Part shown: one piece after another, positions 1 through 11,700 of the stretch | How positions within the stretch are numbered: the stretch's first letter is position 1 | Layout of the letters: each line of letters begins with the position of its first letter | Source of the DNA: Ectocarpus siliculosus | Lineage: Eukaryota; Sar; Phaeophyceae; Ectocarpales; Ectocarpaceae | Assembly: GCA_000310025.1 (NCBI GenBank) | Contig: FN649727.1 | Coordinates: forward strand, 7,921,075-7,942,240 | Length of the DNA: 21,166 bases | Direction: 5' to 3' | Translations under genes and position numbers: made by a program | Notes under the pieces: generated by a model | The model's database searches: none | What the model saw: only the letters and a program-made list of their open reading frames with translations | What the model was told of the DNA's origin: nothing

Positions 1-145
1 CTTATTACGCAACAAAAACGAACATTTGTCAACACGAAAACAGTGGTTGCTCTTGTGTGAAAAAACGGGTCACGTTGCCCAGCTACACAAGCATTCTCGC
101 CCCCTCCCCCCCCCAAAAAAAGCAAGAATTCTATATCGCCCTGAC

Positions 146-146
146 C

Positions 147-183
<37 letters not shown>

Positions 184-271
184 CGACGGACAGACAGACA
201 GATAGACAAGCTAGACAGATAGACGAGCTAGACGGACAGACGGACAAGCTAGACAGACATGCAGACAGACA
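146..271. repeat. GACA microsatellite, pure then degenerate
   Basis: A pure (GACA)n core at about 147-183 decays into variants such as gacggaca, gatagaca and gacaagcta up to ~271. Confidence 0.95.
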
Positions 272-432
272 TGCCGGACTAAAATGCAGAAAGAGGCTGT
301 ACAAGCAGAGGAGCCGAGAACACTACGAGAGAGACGAGGTAATCAAGTGCCACACGAAAAAACAGGATGACATATACTACAGAGGATGCGGCGGCACTAT
401 ATCGTAGTATTGAAAAATTGAATAGACACCTT

Positions 433-452
433 ACCCACCCACCCACCCACCC
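433..452. repeat. ACCC microsatellite
   Basis: Five tandem accc units followed by aacactgg. Confidence 0.9.
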
Positions 453-2289
453 AACACTGGGTGAGGAGCATTTGCGGGGACCCTTACCATCCGCTCGACC
501 CAGATACACCTATCAACAGATACCAAAAATGGTGTCGATAAAATCAAGTTGGGAGCTGGCGGCATCAAACACTCAAGAGCAAAACTTGTAAAAACACATT
601 TCCCTGGGTGGTCGCCTCGTGCAAAACCCCCACCTACCGCCGTGTTCCATTCCAAGGGGCTCCTCCCTCGACTCCGTCGTCCTTGCTCTACCCGAGCCCG
701 TTCACGACACAGCCAGCCGTCTGTTCTTTCGGAGAGGCACTCTTCCACCGCAAGGAGAACAGCAACAATCAAGGAGGGGAAAACAATCTCGGATGGTAAC
801 CTACACATACATCAAGCTCGCGTCCCCGATTCACACAGCAGGACCCTTGTGGCGGCGAGAAGCGAGGGCAAAAAGAGGGCAGCAGAAAACAAACAAAAAA
901 ACGGGAGGCAACGGGGGAACACAAACCAGACGTAGTCTTAGCCCTCCTCCCGGCTCCCTGTCCTCCAAGAAAACTACACCTATACTGCCATGAAAGTTTA
1001 GGTAAGGGTGCATCATCACCGCAAACAAATCACATCAATCTTGCCTACACTGATGTCCCTCTCTTTCTCAACGCGAACACTTGGTCTATTCGTTTTCCGT
1101 GGTCACGGCTTCCTACTTCCCACGGGCAGTAACTGACCCCCACCGTCTCACTCCCCTGACCCCAAAAGCCCGGCAAGAAAAAACGGCACCCAGGACCTGC
1201 CTACCTTTCGGAATAAACTCAACATCTGCATTCCCGTTCTTGACTTTTTTATAAACGGAATGTTTCTACGCGCAAAACCTATATTATCCCCAAGTCCCTA
1301 GCCCCTTTCTCCCCCAGCTCTTGAGAAAGAGTTAACGAGCTGTTGCAGTCAAGCCGGTGGGTGTACTTGTCATTGTTCTTTTAGCACCGCTGTAACAGTC
1401 AGTACAATCGACTGCCATGACTTTCCCATCAACCCGGCGGAAGCTTTCAACACATGAACCAGCTGCGCTGTCTCGCCCAACCCATCAAAACAGGACAACC
1501 AGTGAACGGACACCGCCGCGCCACTAAACGTGCAACTGTCGTTCCGCCGACCGTCAACACACACACACAACCGTGGCCGGCGCAAAAGGATGCAGGCGCG
1601 CAACCGCTAGCCTTAAAGGCGTATCGCTAGCCTTAGGAACAGGACAACTCGCCGGTGTTCTTCCGATGGCACAGAAACCAAGCACGACCTCGCTGAAAAA
1701 AACAGGAACGGGACGTGTACCGACATACCAATAGATTTGAACCCCCCCCTCTCCATTTTCACATCCGCGTCCCCCCCTCCCTCTCCCGAGCATGAAGAAC
1801 CATGAGCATGGGCCATGCATCTGCCATTCCCGTCAGGTTATCCTAGACCAACCGACCAAAGCGTGAATTACGCCACAAAAATCCAGGCGTGTCGGCCGAA
1901 CCGGCAATCATCGCGCCGCCGATGCGCGATTGCTTTTCTGTTCGATTCGCCTCTTCGCTAGAAGCAAAAGCCACAATCATGAAGCAATGACAAGAAAAAA
2001 AGAAAGAAAAAAAAAACGACCGAAAAGCTCCTTTCAAATTGCGCTCTCCCCCTCGCGCCCGAAAGAAGCTACTTCTTCTTGCCAAGAAAAAAACAGACTC
2101 TGGAAAAGGCCCAACCAGTGTTTTATTACGTTCTTGGCAGCTCAATGGCGACACTATTACACTTGTCCGCCCGACCAAGGGCGCTTCCTCAAGAGCGAGA
2201 TATCCGACAGTCGACGTACTTCCACATCTACCTCTTGTTTCTGGTAGGTATGGATGACCCGTCGCGCCTGTTGGATGTTCGTTGGCACA

Positions 2290-2472
2290 TCACTTGTTGC
2301 CTCGGGGAGGGGGTTGTTCGTTCCCTTGGTGGCTGCTGTCCGTGAAACCGGGGTGCAGGTCGACGGCCACTATGTCCTTCAGGTGTTTGCCAGCAAAGGA
2401 GAAGGCGTTCTTCCACTTGCGGGCGGGGGCGGGGGCCTCGGCTTCGACCTTGGCCTTGGCCTTGCTTTGGAT
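2290..2472 (-). CDS. Last exon: C-terminal segment and stop
   Basis: Acceptor atctgcaacag|ATC (phase 0) lies just downstream of a CT-rich tract. It reads IQSKAKAKVEAEAPAPARKW, then KNAFSFAGKHLKDIVAVDLH, and ends RGNK with TGA at 2292-2290. A Lys/Ala-rich spacer is followed by a compact, ordered-looking ~25-residue stretch. Phase fits the previous exon exactly. Function unknown. Confidence 0.72.
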   Translation of the reverse strand: MQSKAKAKVEAEAPAPARKWKNAFSFAGKHLKDIVAVDLHPGFTDSSHQGNEQPPPRGNK

Positions 2473-4435
2473 CTGTTGCAGATGGCGACACAAATGAGAG
2501 GGAGAGAGACGGACAGAGAGAGAGAGAGAGAGAAGAGAGAAAGAGAAGGAGAGACAGACAGAGAGTGAGAGATAGACAGAGGAGGACAGAGACGCCATAA
2601 AGCGAAGCCGTCCCTGTTGTATGATGGAAGCCGATGAGGCTTCGATTCACTAACCGTCCATCAGAACATGGACGAGGTACACGTGCACCCCACACAACCG
2701 ACAGACACACCCTTACGAAGGGGAATGGGCAAGCGGCCAGCCTTACGTCCCGACAGCAGCAGTCGATGAAAAAAAGAAAAATCCCGCATAACATCCAAAA
2801 CGAACCGCAACTACTACTGTGTACCAGGCGTTACCAAGGCCAACTCTCAAAACTCGCAACCCCTGCCTTCGCACTCACCCCGTCCTCTCCTCGGTACGGT
2901 GCGGTGGGAGTATGGTACGGGGCAGCTGCCCCAGGGTACTGGTGCTGGTGGGCGTTCATCCACTGCCCTCCTCCGTCGCCGCTGTTTCCCGGGGCCCTCC
3001 CATCGCCGCCGCCGACCCACTCCTCCCCGCCGCCGTACGCCGCGCCGGACACCGGCCCCTCGACCGCGCTCGTCGCTCTGCCCAGCCTCGACGGAGTGTC
3101 GCTCCTCGAGCCCGACGAACCGCCGCGCAGCATCACCTTAAACCTGTCGCCGCCGCCGCCGCCGCCGCCGCCACGGGGAGCTCCGCCCCCGTTCGACGAG
3201 ATCGGAGTTTGCGGGTTCGACCCCGGGTTGGAGTGGCTTAAACCCGCCGCCGCTCCCGGGTAACCGGGCGGGATCTGCTGTTGGTTGGGGTTCGTGGGAG
3301 CAGGGGGGCACGCCGCCCTGGCCGACATGAGGGTGCGCGCGCGGGCGATCGTGCGCGACTCGCAGAGGGCCCGGTCCATCTCCGCCTGGGTCGGCGGCGG
3401 GGAGGCCTTGCGGAAATTCCGGAAGGGGTGGGTGTCTGCGACTCGGGAGAGGTGGGGGCGGGGGGGAGCAACGCAGCAGCACTCGGTTGTTGAGTCGTTT
3501 GACCTCCAACCACGTCTACATTGGGGGACGGAGGGGTGTTCCTAAACCCTATCCCAAACAGGACCACTGCCAAAAGTGGCTTCCCACGATTGAAATATAT
3601 ATCCTTACAATACATGCATACTTGTACTCCCAAGCACAAGCGTGTTTCTTGATTCGCCTATTGCAAAAGGGGGGGCATTTACAGAGGGGATGGATGCCCA
3701 ATGCTGTTATACACAAAATTCCTTGCTCGAATCATGCCATACGCCTCTCTCGCTCCCTGTGGGTATTGGGTACACCTCACACCACTAGTGACCGAATGCT
3801 CAAATGTCTGTGCGCGCGTTTACAGCAGTACGTTTACAGGGCAGATCAACGACCCGATCACTACTGCCTACCGGAGAGCTCCCTCCAGTCGACCATGAAG
3901 ATCTTGAGGTGGTTCAGCTTCTGGAGAGATCTCGGCAAGTTCCCTGCAAATGCATGTTCGCGAATTTGGGTCAGTTTCACGAGGCCCTCCAACCAACATG
4001 AGTTCCGAGAGCTTGGGGTCAGTTTCACAAGGCCCCCCAATCAAACGTGCCCTTACGCCACAACGCAAAAAACATGGTGCAGCAAACGAACTCGAATAGA
4101 TCACTCCACCACCGCCAGGACCCCAAAATCAAACCACGAGTCTTCGGAAAGCTCTCGACGAGACGGTTCAAACGCCGTCATCTTCGGCGCCGTGGCTGTT
4201 TAATGCTCAAGACTTCAGACAATCGGTCCAGGGGAGGTGGAATCTCACGCGAGCTACATTGATGCGGTAGAGTCGGTCGCTCACCGGTAAAGCCGTTGCA
4301 CTGGAGGTACAACCTCTCGAGGGATACCGCTCGCGACAGGCCGCCAGGGATCGCCCCTAAAACAAATCAAACAAGTCAAACACAGAGAAAGAAGTGTGAG
4401 AGATAAGGAGAGGGAGAGGGAGAGGGAGGGAGAGG

Positions 4436-4493
<58 letters not shown>

Positions 4494-7400
4494 GGTTGCA
4501 TACACACAAGATGAGACAAAACAAAACACACGCATACACGTATTGTACGACTGGCGCACAGATGTCTTGTCGTTTGGTCAGCCGAGGCCGATGCTAGATA
4601 CACTCATCGCCGCAGCATAAAGCATGGTGTATCAGAATAACCACAAGGAACACGTAAAATGCGGAGAACAAAAATCTAATCCAGAAAAATGTAAAAAAAC
4701 AGAAAACACAAACGACATAGTTGGAACCCGCAACGGTGTAGAATTTCGTAGTGTCTGACCATGACCAAGTTCAGCACAGCCACATGTCTAATGCCGCAGC
4801 CTACGTAAGCATGCCACACCCAAACGACGTGGATCCAGGCGGTACACATGCTTCTTTCTGGCTCACCTGTGAGATCGTTCATGGACAGGTCCAGCTCCGC
4901 AAGCCTTCCAAGGTCTCCGAACTCATGCGGAACGGGTCCTTCCAGCTTGTTGTCGGACAGAACCAGGGTCTTCAGGCGGCTGAGGCACCCCAGCTCGCGG
5001 GGTAGCTGACCTGCTCCCCAAGCCATCGGGGGCGATGATTGGCCGTCGAAGTCGTACGTCAAGGGATGGGAGCGTTAACAGCAGAGGTTGCTTTGAGACG
5101 GCTTGTCATATCGCACGTGCAGGCCGAACAACAGCACGTCGGGGACACGCGGTCGGGAACGGGAGGTGCCCAGACATGACCTAAAAAAACACGAGTACCC
5201 CCCCCCTGCCCGCCCCCAAACACCGAGTCACGGCCCCCCCTTCCCTCTCTCTTCTTACCCTGAAGGTTGTTCGACCGGAGGTGCAGCGACGTAACGCGCC
5301 CCCCCTCGCCACAGACCACTCCGTACCACTTCGATAGGTTGGGGTCGTTAGTCTCCCAGCCGGTTTGCTCGTACCACCCTGGCCCCTGGGTAGCGGTATA
5401 GAGAGCCCTTAGGGCCTTTCGCTCTTTTTTGTAGTTCGTTGTATTTTAGTTAATCAACGACAACGACAATGGCACACAGCGGGATGGAAAGAGAAGGCGA
5501 CGTCAACGACAAAAAATGTATTTCGTCAACGATACATACGTCGGCGGGCGGAGCAGGTGGAAACGGCACACAGCAGGATGGAAAGAAAGAGAAAAGGCGA
5601 CGAAAACGACGAAACATCATCGCGGTCGGCGGCGGATACGGGACAGGGCACGAGACGCGAGGTTTTCAATGTCCGGACAACGACACCACACGTAGAGAGA
5701 GGTGCCAAACGTATTTCGGTCAGGCTTCACGAACACCCTTTGCGTAAAGACTATGGCAAGAATAACAACTGCCACAGGGGCCCCGCACCGCTGGAATCTA
5801 GGCAGGCTTGCAGGCAGGCAGGCAGGCAGGCACACGTAGAGGCGCCGTCAACGAGACCGCCCGGCCCGGCACCGCCACCCATTCGTCCAACAACACACAC
5901 GCCAAACACTTGTATATACAAACGGAATGTCCTGCGAGCAGCTGCCTTCTCCCGGTGCGCATGACTCCTCTTCTATACGCACGCAGACATCCTCTTTGGC
6001 ACATAATAATAAATGCTCACTTCTCATCAACTCCAATAAACACCAATGTCAGACTCCTCCCCCCTTAGGTTGGATCCATCTGAAATACTCGCTATATATA
6101 AACACCACACACCACCGCTGCCATGTTGCAGCACTATACGAATAACCCCTCCCCCGCCACGTCGCGTTGTTTCAACACTTGGTAAAAAGACCCACCACAC
6201 GCTGTCCCGTTAAAATTGCTCCGAGAAACCCGGACGCAGAGTCAAGTTTCAAAACAATATTAAAACCCCGTTTCTTTCCCGTTTGCGTGTATGACATGGG
6301 GCAGGTGAAAAAAATTGAAAGAAAAAACTGCATTTCTCGAACTCCACAGCAAGCACCGTAACCGCATACCTTCGGAACCCTCGCCTTCTCCGGCGTTGGG
6401 GAACATTGTGGCATGAACGACCCCGCTGGAACGTCGAGAGACCGGCTGCTGCTGCTGCTGCACCCTCTGCTGCTGCCTCGCCATCGCACCTCCGCTCCCT
6501 CCTCGGCCGCCGCCATCGCCTCCCTTCTGCATCTTGAGAGCGCGAAGCTCTTGCTCAAGGTCGTGAATCCGGCGCTCCTGTTCCGTCATCGAGACTCGCG
6601 GGATTCTCCCCGGGGTGTTTTGCTCAATGGGCGTGGACGGTGCCGCTTCGCCCGCGGTCTGTTGGCATTGTGGGTTTTTGGGCGTAAGGCGCGTACTCTT
6701 GTCAGATATTGTAGGGGGGCGGTGTGTTTGGCGCGAATAAAATTGTCCACACGGGAAAAACGTGCGTGTATGTTCCTTGGCAGTAGCATCGACGGGGCTG
6801 AGGAGGCTGACCGAACGAGAACATGTCAACTGCAGCGCGATAAACAAACACGAAAGCGGTCTATCGTAAAAGCCGTCGTGCTCCCCCGCCTGTGTTATTC
6901 TTGTGTGTGTGTGTGGGAATATTCGCCCACCGTGTGTTGGGTGCGTGTGCGTTATTGCGACGACCTTGGCGATACGAATCACGTTCCCATTTTGGGTGCA
7001 AGTACACGCCGAGGATTTGCGAAAGAGCCGGCCAGAGCAGCAGCACAAGCGTTCAACAACCACCACCAAACGGGCCTACGCACACAGCCGGGGCCAGCGA
7101 GTTAGCCGAGAGCGGCCCGCCGTCCAACCTGCCAACGATAAAACGAAGAGCAAGACACCTGCGGAAACCGACCTTCGCGCACGGCCGGTGCCAGTGACAC
7201 AGGCGAGAGCCGCCCACAGCCGCAACTTGCCAACGATACATGTAGGAACATCCTTGCGAACTAACAGCAAGAACGAACGACACAACATACTTCCAACTGA
7301 GGAGAAGAACGGTAACAAAGAACAAGACCTACATACGTTACATGACAATGCGTAAGCACAAGGAGGATAAGAACGGTAGCAAAACAAGACCTACATACGT

Positions 7401-8640
7401 TACATGACAATGCGTAAGCACAACACACCTGAGTGTGAGGCTGAGGGCGAGGGTCACCCCCGAGGGCGTTGAGGATGTGCCCGAGCTCCGTCACGATGCC
7501 GTTCAAGCTCGTTGGGCGAGCCTGCAAAAACAAGCGCCGTGGACGATCAGGCGGGAATGCAAGGACAAGTCCAGACACTCAGTTCGAACTGGTCTCTTGC
7601 TAGCCCTGTCCTATCGTGGACTCTCCCATCCTCAGATAGAAGAAAATCTAGGTAGTTTTCGTGCAAACAAAAACCAGCTCGTTTTCGCGCAAAAGCAAAA
7701 CTGGCTTGTTTCCCTCAAGCACAAACAAAACAAGCGAAAACTCAGACTTCCATGATGTCTTTGATTGATGATGGCAGATTTCCGATGAGAACCGAATTTC
7801 AAACCGAAACAACACCACAAATGGGACATGTTCAACACTGCTGCTGGATGCATGTTCTCAGACTTGTCGATACTTGGCCCGCAGCGAAGTGTAGTAAACG
7901 TAGGTACTGCTGTTGGACAATGCGATGACACGAAGAGTCACAGCCAACGAATCAATGAACTAATGAACGAATGAAAGTGGAGAAGCAAGAGGCAAATATT
8001 TCAAACCGTCGTATTTGATGGGTTTGATAGGTTTCAGAATTGGTTCGCCAGGCTTTGTCAGCGCACGCGTCCTCGGGGTTTTGAGCCAGTTTTCGCAACT
8101 TTGGCCGTCAACCACACGCCCCACGGAGGCCTACCGAGCTCCGGACACGGGCATTGATGTACCGACGAGCCTCCTGCGTGCCCCTGAGAAGGAACCGCGA
8201 GAAAAGACTCGCTGCCGCGAGAGACAGAAACGCCCAAGCATGAAAAGTGACCAAATCTTATACTATGTACAACATATATGACAAAAAAAAAAAGCACGGC
8301 ATTTGACTCAAAAACATCACACGCACCGCTGGGTCTTGCGTCCAGCACACGTCAACGAGCTTGGTTAGCCCCGGGGGGAACTGCGCCTCCTCGTTCTCAA
8401 GGTATCCCGGTCGGTGTCCCTTTGCGACGACGGCCGTGATGACCTTGGCAACGTTCTTTCCGGCGAAAGGCACCCGCTGCGTCAGCACCTCGTGGACTAG
8501 GATTCCGAAGCTGTCGTCCATCGATCGATGCAGCAAGTGCGTATGTATGCGCGTGGTTCGAGCAAATCGTTATGGGGTTGCGTGGGCCCCCCGAGAAAAT
8601 GGGCCGTTCGGGGTAAATGAAAACATCACCAATAGGCGAC

Positions 8641-8706
<66 letters not shown>

Positions 8707-11700
8707 TACACCAACACCACCATCTATGCAGTAGGGGGCCCTGTACAAGGCCGGTCGCCCGATATAAGGCCGGGAAAATCCCGCGGCACTACAATATGCG
8801 GCCTTTCATATCCGACACCCTACTGTCCCTTGGCTTGCATGCGTAATACGCCATGCTTTCCTGTGACCAACACACACTACTATACTACAGTGATACACCA
8901 CCGCCCCCAACACACGCGCGTACAGCACCCGTCTGGCTTCTACAGACGTGCCAACGAACCCTGCAAATACCGTCGACTCGTGCTCTCACCTGTACACGTC
9001 GGACAGCACGGACGGGTTCTGGTCATCCAATACTTCGGGGGCCGTCCAAGCTGCCGACCCCACCGTGTCTCCCCCTCCAAGAGACTGCGACTCCCTCAGC
9101 GCGATCATCCCGAAGTCGCTCACTCTGTGTGTTGCCGAGGAGGAGGGAGAGTGGATTGTTACGGAAATTTTTGGGGAAGGGGGGCACCGGGGAATAGGAA
9201 ACTTGAAAAACAACTTGGGGGGGGGGGGGGGGGGATACATGATACATGGCTCGGATACATGTTCTTGGTGTTGCTCACTTGAGGCGGTTGTTCTCGAACA
9301 CGAGAACGTTGGTACTCTTGAGGTTGCCGTGCACCATCCGCTTCACGTGTAGGAAGTGCAGCCCGCGCGCGACGTCGTAGAGCATGGCCGCCTTCTCCGG
9401 CGACGGCAGGGTCAGGGGAATGCTAAGGTCCGGCCTGTGCAGGAGGTCGAAGAGGTTGGTTGCCGCCTGCTCCTGGACGATGCAGACGTTGGGCCGTACG
9501 GTGCAGCCCCCCAGGGTTCTCACCACGAAGTCGTACTGCAAAAAAAAAAATCACGGGCGACGCGAAGAAAAGCTTTTCTAGGTCACGCAACACAATTGTT
9601 GTTGTTGTTGTTGTTGTTGTCTTCACATTAAAAACCGTTCCGATCTCTCTCTACCCAGTACCTTCGTATGTCCGTACTGATCCAACACTCGACGCGGTCG
9701 ATTCCCGTGGTCACAGGTTAACTTACCCTAAAAAGGTACACTCAAATAAACTGGCCCCGAGGGGTCCGCAAGTCAATAGAAATCAACGACAGATATTTTG
9801 GAATCCTCCACTCCCTCTTCGCGCTATGCGAGGTATCAACTGAGACTAGGAGTCACTATCTATCATGGGCCGGAGAGAAAGAGGTACACCCCCTTGGTTC
9901 AATCTTGGTACTTCACAACGCAAGCAGAGACAAGGCCATCTGGAACAGAAAAAGAGAGAAAAAACAAAACAAAAAACAACAACAACAACAACAACAATAC
10001 CATGGATTAAATATTCATCGAAAAAAAAAAAAAACGTAATCCAAACAAAAAGCTTGATTAGGTCACGCAACACAATACAAACCCTGGATACCATTAAATA
10101 ATATATAGAAAATAAAAAAAAACGGACGCAGAGAAAAAACAAGTGATGTCACACAACACAACACCAATAATTCATTGCTGATTTGCACTGGACCTCGTTA
10201 GCCGTGAACACATATGAGTCCGTTTCATTCTTGTAAGCAAAAAAAAAAAGAAATATGACGCGTTACCCCACCTGCATGGCGTGGAAATCCTGCACGTCCC
10301 TCCTCAGCCCGTCCAGCAGCTCGGCCCTGATGTTCTGGTTGTTGAGCTTTTTCACCGCCACGGGGGCCCCTTCCAGAGACGCGCCAAGCACGGTGCCGAA
10401 ACCCCCGTTGCCCAGGCTCCTTTCGCCCAAGAACTGCAGCCTGTCAAAGCCTACAGCAGTGAACAAATAGTATGGACGCGCGTGGGCACAAGGGAGGCGG
10501 GGTAATCCATCAGCATCGGCCGCGACAAATGGCTCGTCAAAGAAAGGGAGGCAGACTCGGATGGTGGGGCCACATGAACAGCCCAGTGTCTGCTCTGCTT
10601 TTGCCCCCGCCAGTATAGTGCCCTTCCTGATACCCGCTTGTTGATCGCAATATCTCGGAACTATGTCTCGCACTAGTCATATTGACGCTCGATACAAAAC
10701 CGATCGAAAGTATTCTCGCCACGTCGTCCGAAACCGATCCGATCCTCTCGGTTCGATAGGCAACACCATCGCTCACCGATCTCTGACGCGGCAAACCTCC
10801 CCTCCGACGCCGCCCGCATCGAAACCCTCCGCAGCACCGCCATGATGTCCCTGGCTACCCGCTCGTCCTTCGTCACTCGGAGTTTTTCCTGCGGGAGAAA
10901 ATTATCCGTTTCAAGTTATTTTTTGGGGCCGGGGGGCAGGCAGTTAGTATCAAGAACGCACCAGGTTGCACGTAAGCATACAAATAATACATACACGACA
11001 GACGTCAAGCAACCAGTCAAAGCCGACGGCTTCATTTTCGTGACTTATTTAGTCGTCAAGGTAGCAGAGGTCTCCACCCAAGGCACGGACCACGGATGGC
11101 GGTTGATCCCACACACACACTTCAAGCGGTGTTGCCCCGTGCAAACAGGGCGTACTGTAACAGGACTGCTGCGGTGTCTCGCAAACCTTCGCTTTCGACA
11201 AAGCCGGGTAAGGTCGTCATCATCTCTCTCTCTTTCCTGCGACAGAGCAAGGAGTGTGTACTGGTGTATGGTACGGGTGACGAGCGATGAATTCCGTCCG
11301 CCACAGCAGTCCAGGACCCGACACCCCCTCTTAGTGTTGGCCTTAGGCCGGGGTTCTTCGGGTAATGCTATTTACGATACAAACAGGTTTATTCTTCGTG
11401 GAAGGGTGTACAACCAACCCGGCTCACCAAGGTTCTCAAGAGTAACGCTAGATACCAACAGGTTTATCTTTAGTGTAGGGGGTTACAACCGGGCTCACCC
11501 ACGATATTCCACTTCTCATCCTCGATACAAGGGCAAACGCGAAGGTCTCCTCTACACTGTCAAGTCCTTCCGTGCGGGCGAAATGTTTAGAACCTTCTTT
11601 CGAATCGAAGGCTCGTTTCGGAGGAGATCAACAACCCTGAACCATTGTGTAACTTCTTGACCAGGTCTTGTGGAAGCGGAAACGACAGATGCATCCCTTG

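Larger units (their letters stand above)
1..2289. other. Downstream intergenic region, no gene recognised
   Basis: This lies 3' of the minus-strand gene; its upper end should hold the 3' UTR. Open frames here are short, overlap on both strands and show no recognisable domain. The longest (431-808 minus, 549-935 plus) contradict one another and lack motifs. It contains GACA and ACCC microsatellites. Confidence 0.6.

Noticed and set aside
431-935. Overlapping open frames on both strands in a GC-rich stretch (minus 431-808, plus 549-935)
   Set aside because: They contradict each other, contain no recognisable motif and have no splice partner; likely chance frames.
2228-2794. Arg/Pro-rich frame on the minus strand over the last exon
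   Set aside because: Shifted shadow of the real last exon (2472-2290), extended through the CT tract.
2634-3263. 209-residue Pro/Ser-rich plus-strand frame
   Set aside because: Antisense shadow of the Gly-rich exon 3435-2879; the minus strand has matching splice sites and phases.
4357-4603. Frames encoding long Leu-Ser runs across the GA/CT tract
   Set aside because: Translation of a dinucleotide repeat inside an intron; the real LRR exon is 4356-4285 in another frame.
5469-5964. Plus-strand frames with Lys/Arg/Gly-rich sequence
   Set aside because: Low complexity, overlapping frames, no domain; lies in the intron of the minus-strand gene.
4437-8702. CRISPR-like arrays from the many short repeats
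   Set aside because: All are simple-sequence microsatellites without spacers, and the window is eukaryotic.
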